A stretch of DNA of 5,433 nt from DATFYM01 sp035315065 (GTDB lineage: Bacteria; Acidobacteriota; Terriglobia; UBA7540). The notes below the pieces were generated by a model. It saw nothing but the letters and a program-made list of their open reading frames with translations, had not been told where the DNA came from and did not search any database. The position numbers were made by a program, and so were the translations under genes. The stretch lies in contig DATFYM010000197.1 of assembly GCA_035315065.1 (NCBI GenBank), positions 1 to 5,433 on the forward strand, in the 5' to 3' direction. The number at the start of each line of letters is the position of its first letter. The first letter of the stretch is position 1. This document shows positions 1 through 5,433 of the stretch, in pieces.

Positions 1-209
1 TGAAGCTCGGCATGACGCCTCTCGCCTCCATTCAGGCGGCCACGATCAACGCCGCCGATCTCCTCGGCTGGCCGGACCGGGTGGGCTCGCTCGATCCCGG
101 CCACTACGCCGACCTGATCGCCGTGGAGGGAGATCCGCTCAGCGACGTCACCGTGCTTCAAGACGTGAAGTTCGTCATGAAGGGCGGACAAGTGGTGAAG
201 GGGCCTTGA
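1..209 (+). CDS. Amidohydrolase-superfamily enzyme, C-terminal fragment (5' end outside window)
   Basis: The frame is open from the left edge to TGA at 207-209, so only about the last 68 residues are present. The ATG at 12-14 is internal, since the frame continues upstream of it (K-L-G before M). Seen: a helix-like segment with the motif IQAATINAADLLG, then the strand segment LDPGHYADLIAVEGDPLSDV, then a closing FVMKGGQVVKG. This order is the standard C-terminal end of metal-dependent amidohydrolases of the HutI/imidazolonepropionase-like group (COG1228, Amidohydro_1), where the last strands complete a small beta-sandwich next to the TIM barrel. The metal ligands and substrate pocket lie upstream, so the reaction (imidazolonepropionase, prolidase-like dipeptidase or another cyclic amidase) cannot be decided. 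A large inverted repeat begins one base after the stop. Confidence 0.88.
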   Translation, partial: KLGMTPLASIQAATINAADLLGWPDRVGSLDPGHYADLIAVEGDPLSDVTVLQDVKFVMKGGQVVKGP

Positions 210-210
210 G

Positions 211-379
211 GGAATTGCCGATTGCCGACTGCAAGACAAGAAGGCAATCCACAGATTACGCAGATTCCGCCGACTCAATGAGAAGAAAGCAGGAGAAGCG
301 CTTTGTTCTGTTTTGATCCTGCATCTGTGTAATCGGCGAAATCTGTGGATCGCCTTCTTGTCTTGCAATCGGCAATTCC
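211..379. repeat. Long imperfect inverted repeat (large hairpin or cruciform) between genes
   Basis: The left arm (about 211-275) is the reverse complement of the right arm (about 322-379). The outer 14 bases match exactly (211-224 against 366-379). Next, 232-257 matches 340-365 at 25 of 26 positions; after that the arms match more loosely. The only length difference between the well-matched parts is 7 extra bases on the left (225-231, CCGACTG), an imperfect second copy of the preceding CCGATTG. Inside the apparent loop GCAGGA (289-294) pairs with TCCTGC (317-322), and AAGCGCTT (296-303) is itself palindromic. The element fills nearly all of the gap between the amidohydrolase stop and the ribosome site of the next gene. 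It could end or attenuate transcription, or be a REP-like element; there is no coding content. Confidence 0.85.
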
Positions 380-391
380 TTGTCGAACACC

Positions 392-400
392 AGGAGGTGA
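392..400 (+). promoter_or_regulatory. Strong ribosome binding site that fixes a GTG start
   Basis: AGGAGGTGA at 392-400 is an almost full-length anti-16S match. The AGGAGG part ends 7 bases before GTG at 405-407. This places the start at GTG 405 and not at the in-frame ATG at 345, which lies inside the inverted repeat and would put 20 polar residues ahead of an otherwise clear signal peptide. Confidence 0.88.
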
Positions 401-404
401 AACT

Positions 405-875
405 GTGAAGCGATTGACCGCGATCAGCACTCTGGCACTTTTGACATTTCTCTGCCCACCGGCTCGTTCTGCACATCCGCCGCGGATAGGGAAGCTCACG
501 CACCCCGAGACGGCCATTCGCGCCGTGCTCGACGCCCAGGTCGCCGACTGGAATCGCGGCGACGTAGACTCGTTCATGCAGAGCTACTGGAAGTCCGAGT
601 CGACGGAGTTCGTCGGCGCGAACGGAGTGGTGAAGGGCTGGCAGGCGGTGCTCGATCGCTACCGGAAAGCTTACCCGGACCGCCAAGCCATGGGCACCCT
701 GACCTTCTCCGATCTCGAGTTCACTGTGCTCTGCCCCACGGCCGCGCTGGTGACCGGCCACTACCACTTGCAGCGGGAAAAGGATCAACCCACCGGCGTC
801 TTCACTCTCGTCTTCCGCCAGTTTCCCGAGGGCTGGAAAATCATCAACGATCATACGTCTGCAACCAAGGAGTAG
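405..875 (+). CDS. Exported NTF2-like (SnoaL/DUF4440-type) protein
   Basis: 156 residues from GTG 405 to TAG 873-875. The N-terminus has K-R at positions 2-3 followed by a hydrophobic stretch (about residues 4-16) and small residues near 20-23, which reads as a Sec signal peptide. Cys17 has no proper lipobox, so a lipoprotein is unlikely. The mature part fits the small cone-shaped alpha+beta NTF2-like fold: an opening helix with VLDAQVADWNRGDVDSF (about 41-57), a conserved-looking GVVKGWQAVLDRY turn-helix (about 74-86), and C-terminal strands ending in GWKIINDHTS (143-152), a signature I associate with DUF4440/SnoaL_3 proteins. The family covers ketosteroid isomerase-like enzymes and many ligand-binding proteins of unknown role, so no substrate can be named. 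It probably acts outside the cytoplasm. The gene converges on the tricorn homologue, and its last codons merge into a heptamer repeat that supplies its stop codon. Confidence 0.85.
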   Translation: MKRLTAISTLALLTFLCPPARSAHPPRIGKLTHPETAIRAVLDAQVADWNRGDVDSFMQSYWKSESTEFVGANGVVKGWQAVLDRYRKAYPDRQAMGTLTFSDLEFTVLCPTAALVTGHYHLQREKDQPTGVFTLVFRQFPEGWKIINDHTSATKE

Positions 876-941
876 GGAGTAGGGAGTCGGGAGTAGGAAA
901 AAGCCAAGCCCCTATTCCCCAGGTTCCCTACTCCCTACTCC
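869..941. terminator. Heptamer-built hairpin between convergent genes, probable bidirectional terminator
   Basis: Four exact-phase 7-base units lie on the left (GGAGTAG at 869-875 and 876-882, GGAGTCG at 883-889, GGAGTAG at 890-896), and two reverse-complement units lie on the right (CTACTCC at 928-934 and 935-941). A perfect 17-bp stem forms between 869-885 and 925-941. A second stem forms between 889-897 and 911-919 with one G-T pair, across a 13-base loop at 898-910. The hairpin ends 10 bases before the stop of the minus-strand protease gene and includes the stop codon of the plus-strand gene. There is no long T-run on either side, so it is not a textbook intrinsic terminator. Position and stem strength still make termination or mRNA 3'-end protection the simplest role. 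Confidence 0.7.
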
Positions 942-951
942 CTCCACCGCC

Positions 952-4350
<3,399 letters not shown>

Positions 4351-4368
4351 TTGCGTCCCTGCCCCCTT
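4351..4368 (-). promoter_or_regulatory. Ribosome binding site of the tricorn homologue
   Basis: Read on the minus strand, a purine-rich stretch AAGGGGGCAGGGA (4368-4356) lies directly upstream of ATG 4350. AGGGA (4360-4356) leaves a 5-base spacer. This is a modest Shine-Dalgarno match, but it supports this ATG, which also begins a good signal peptide. Confidence 0.6.
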
Positions 4369-4397
4369 GTGAATTCTCGTAACTGCGCAAGCGGGCT

Positions 4398-4426
4398 AGT
4401 ATATGCCTCTCTCCTTTCAAAGCGAA
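4398..4426 (-). promoter_or_regulatory. Candidate promoter of the tricorn homologue
   Basis: On the minus strand TATACT (4403-4398) matches five of six bases of a sigma-70 -10 box and lies about 48 bases ahead of the start codon. With a 17-base spacer the -35 position is TTCGCT (4426-4421), a weak match. TTGAAA (4420-4415) is a better -35 sequence, but its 11-base spacing is too short. The -35 position overlaps the end of a repeated core (4422-4440). This is a tentative call based on position and the -10 match only. Confidence 0.35.
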
Positions 4427-4480
4427 GAGAAGAGAAATCACAAGAAGTCGAGAGTCGAAAGTTGAAGGTCGAAAGTAAAG
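4422..4480 (-). repeat. Composite repeat copy 1: core plus GTCGAAA heptamers (inverted copy)
   Basis: The core GCGAAGAGAAGAGAAATCA at 4422-4440 is an exact 19-base reverse complement of 4755-4773. It is followed by a heptamer tract at 4447-4480 with units GTCGAGA, GTCGAAA, GTTGAAG, GTCGAAA and a truncated GTAAAG, all in exact 7-base phase. It lies immediately upstream of the protease gene. The strand given is arbitrary: it marks this copy as opposite to copies 2 and 3. Confidence 0.8.
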
Positions 4481-4487
4481 AACCGTC

Positions 4488-4586
4488 CCTCTCGACGTTT
4501 CCAACGTCTTACTTTTGCCATTTGCCTTTTGCCCCTTCGCTGCGCTCAGGGCAGGCTCTTTGCCTTTTGATTTCTCTTCTCCTCGC
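4488..4586 (+). repeat. Composite repeat copy 2: TTTGCCN heptamers plus core, with internal insert
   Basis: This copy begins with CCTCTCGACGT (4488-4498), also found at the start of copy 3. Heptamers TTTGCCA, TTTGCCT and TTTGCCC occupy 4514-4534. A 24-base GC-rich segment (4535-4558) then interrupts, and the heptamers resume with TTTGCCT at 4559-4565. The copy ends in the core at 4566-4586, which matches 4753-4773 at 20 of 21 positions. There is no coding signal. Confidence 0.8.
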
Positions 4587-4589
4587 TGC

Positions 4590-4680
4590 CAGCCATCAGC
4601 CGTCAGCCATCAGCTCTCAGCAAGTCTCAGCAAGAAGCTCCGGCCGTCTTGCGGATAGCTGACCGCTGATTGCTGATTAC
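4590..4680. repeat. Heptamer-based large hairpin (CAGCCAT / GCTGATT arms)
   Basis: The left arm carries CAGCCAT, CAGCCGT, CAGCCAT and CAGCTCT in phase (4590-4617), followed by CAGCAAG twice (4618-4624 and 4628-4634). The right arm carries GCTGACC, GCTGATT and GCTGATT (4658-4678). The arms pair imperfectly (about 4590-4613 against about 4657-4680), and GCAAGA (4630-4635) pairs with TCTTGC (4647-4652) near the tip around a GC-rich loop. It sits between composite repeat copies 2 and 3. Its role is unknown. Confidence 0.7.
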
Positions 4681-4697
4681 CTTCCGAACGCACGAAT

Positions 4698-4773
4698 CCT
4701 CTCGACGTGTCACGCGCCTTCATTTTTGCTTTCTCATTTTTGCTTTTTGCTTTTTGATTTCTCTTCTCTTCGC
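4698..4773 (+). repeat. Composite repeat copy 3: TTTTTGC heptamers plus core
   Basis: This copy begins with CCTCTCGACGT (4698-4708), as in copy 2. The heptamers run unbroken from 4723: TTTTTGC, TTTCTCA, TTTTTGC, TTTTTGC, TTTTTGA, TTTCTCT (to 4764), so the 7-base phase continues into the core. The core at 4753-4773 matches copy 2 at 20 of 21 bases; its 4755-4773 part is the exact reverse complement of copy 1. It lies 35 bases downstream of the stop codon of the leftward gene at the right edge. T-richness on the plus strand means A-richness in that gene's transcript, so it is not a classic terminator U-tract for it. Confidence 0.8.
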
Positions 4774-4808
4774 GTCTAAAGCCTCCTTGCCGTGACCCTC
4801 AGAGCTTA

Positions 4809-5433
4809 TTAGTCGACGGGGCCTAGCTCTGTTTCCGGTTTGTTTTCCGATCCCGCCCCTTTGTTTTCAACCAAGTCCTCGCTTTGTTCCGACACCGGGG
4901 CCGACGCCGCACTCGACTCCTCGCCGGTGGGGACACCGTCGGCACAATCCGGCTTTTGACTGGCAGTACTCGCCGTGGTATTTCCTTTATGTGAATTACG
5001 GCCGGCCTGCTCCGTCAACTCCGGCTCCGTTTCGCCCGCCTTCGTCGCCTGTCGCGCTTCCGCCGTCGCCTTCAGTTTCGCGTCCATCTCGCGGATCAGC
5101 CCCATCAGCTTCTCCATGAAGGCCTTCCCCTCCTGGTCGGCCGCTACCTCTTCCGGCGTCGCCTCCAGCTTTTCCTCTTCGTACCGCCGCACGATCCGCT
5201 CCCGGTCCTTTTTCTGCATCTCCCAGTAAAGCCGCATCTTCTTGTCGATCCGCTGGTCCAGCGACGCCGCCTGCCGCGTCAGCGCCCGCCAAGCCTTCCC
5301 TTGCGGCACGAAGCAGGCGTTAATCTCCGCCTGGCTGGGCGGCCGCATCGTCTCCAAAAGCTCCACCCAGGCCGCGTTCCACTTCAGCCGCTCCTCGTTC
5401 AGTTCGTACAGCAACCACTTCTTCTCGTCCTTC
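4809..5433 (-). CDS. Unrecognised charged coiled-coil protein, C-terminal part (5' end outside window)
   Basis: The stop is TAA at 4811-4809, and the frame stays open to the right edge (K-D-E-K-K-W precedes the TTG at 5414-5412). That TTG is therefore probably not the start; at least 207 residues are present. Numbered from the TTG: residues 1-50 form an amphipathic segment with ERLKWNAAWVELLETM and a CFVPQGKAWRALTRQ stretch; about 50-122 is very rich in Lys, Arg and Glu and looks helical or coiled-coil (QRIDKKMRLYWEMQKKDRER, later EKLMGLIREMDAKL); about 123-201 is Ser/Thr/Glu/Gly/Ala-rich and probably disordered. There is no signal peptide, membrane segment or enzyme motif in the visible part. 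The helical part reminds me loosely of the C-terminal half of short conserved hypothetical proteins common in Acidobacteria, but this is weak and I name no function. The gene has the same orientation as the protease gene but is 458 bases upstream of it, so cotranscription is doubtful. Confidence 0.75.
   Translation of the reverse strand, partial: KDEKKWLLYELNEERLKWNAAWVELLETMRPPSQAEINACFVPQGKAWRALTRQAASLDQRIDKKMRLYWEMQKKDRERIVRRYEEEKLEATPEEVAADQEGKAFMEKLMGLIREMDAKLKATAEARQATKAGETEPELTEQAGRNSHKGNTTASTASQKPDCADGVPTGEESSAASAPVSEQSEDLVENKGAGSENKPETELGPVD

Noticed and set aside
303..333. Promoter for the DUF4440-type gene (TTGTTC ... TGTAAT)
   Set aside because: The -10-like TGTAAT is plausible, but the spacer is 19 bases, the -35 match is poor, and the site lies in the loop and right arm of the inverted repeat.
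345..404. Upstream in-frame ATG as the start of the DUF4440-type gene
   Set aside because: It lies within the right arm of the inverted repeat and lacks a good ribosome site. The GTG at 405 has a near-perfect one and starts directly at a signal peptide.
275..577. 100-codon frame on the minus strand across the repeat and the start of the DUF4440-type gene
   Set aside because: It overlaps the well-supported plus-strand gene, includes repeat sequence, and its translation looks like no protein family.
4351..4662. 103-codon plus-strand frame in the repeat-rich gap
   Set aside because: It is made of heptamer repeats translated in shifting frames, with no ribosome site or protein-like pattern.
4447..4764. 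CRISPR array
   Set aside because: The repeats are 7-base tandem units and about 20-base cores of irregular spacing and orientation. There are no 25-40-base repeats with even spacers and no cas genes.
5412..5414. TTG as the true start of the right-edge gene
   Set aside because: The frame continues upstream to the edge with similar Lys/Glu-rich residues, and no Shine-Dalgarno site stands out just before it, so the gene is treated as partial.

Overview
The window holds two complete genes, two genes cut by the window edges, and an unusual amount of structured repeat DNA between them. It looks like chromosomal DNA from a GC-rich Gram-negative soil-type bacterium. Acidobacteriota is my best guess: a signal-peptide-bearing tricorn-type S41 protease with a PD40 propeller, an exported SnoaL/DUF4440-type protein, and intergenic gaps built from 7-base repeats and long hairpins fit what I remember of that phylum. 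This is inference; there is no rRNA or marker gene here. No phage, plasmid, insertion-sequence or CRISPR genes are visible.

Layout. 1-209 (+): the C-terminal end of an amidohydrolase-superfamily enzyme. 211-379: a long imperfect inverted repeat starting one base after that stop codon. 405-875 (+): a small exported protein with an NTF2-like (SnoaL/DUF4440) fold, starting at GTG behind a strong Shine-Dalgarno site. 869-941: a hairpin built from GGAGTAG heptamers between two convergent genes; it contains the stop codon of the first gene and is probably a bidirectional terminator. 952-4350 (-): a 1132-residue exported tricorn-protease homologue with propeller, PDZ and S41 catalytic domains. 4351-4808: a 458-base gene-free stretch made largely of heptamer tracts, three copies of a roughly 20-base core and a large hairpin; the probable promoter of the protease gene lies at its left end. 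4809-5433 (-): the C-terminal part of an unrecognised, charged, coiled-coil protein with a disordered tail, cut by the right edge.

The genes do not form an obvious pathway. The amidohydrolase, the DUF4440 protein and the tricorn homologue could all belong to peptide or small-molecule turnover, with the last two exported, but only the protease has a well-supported biochemical role. The most distinctive part of the window is the intergenic architecture: several unrelated 7-base repeat families, all in exact 7-base phase, combined with shared cores and hairpins, and in two places starting at or within a stop codon.
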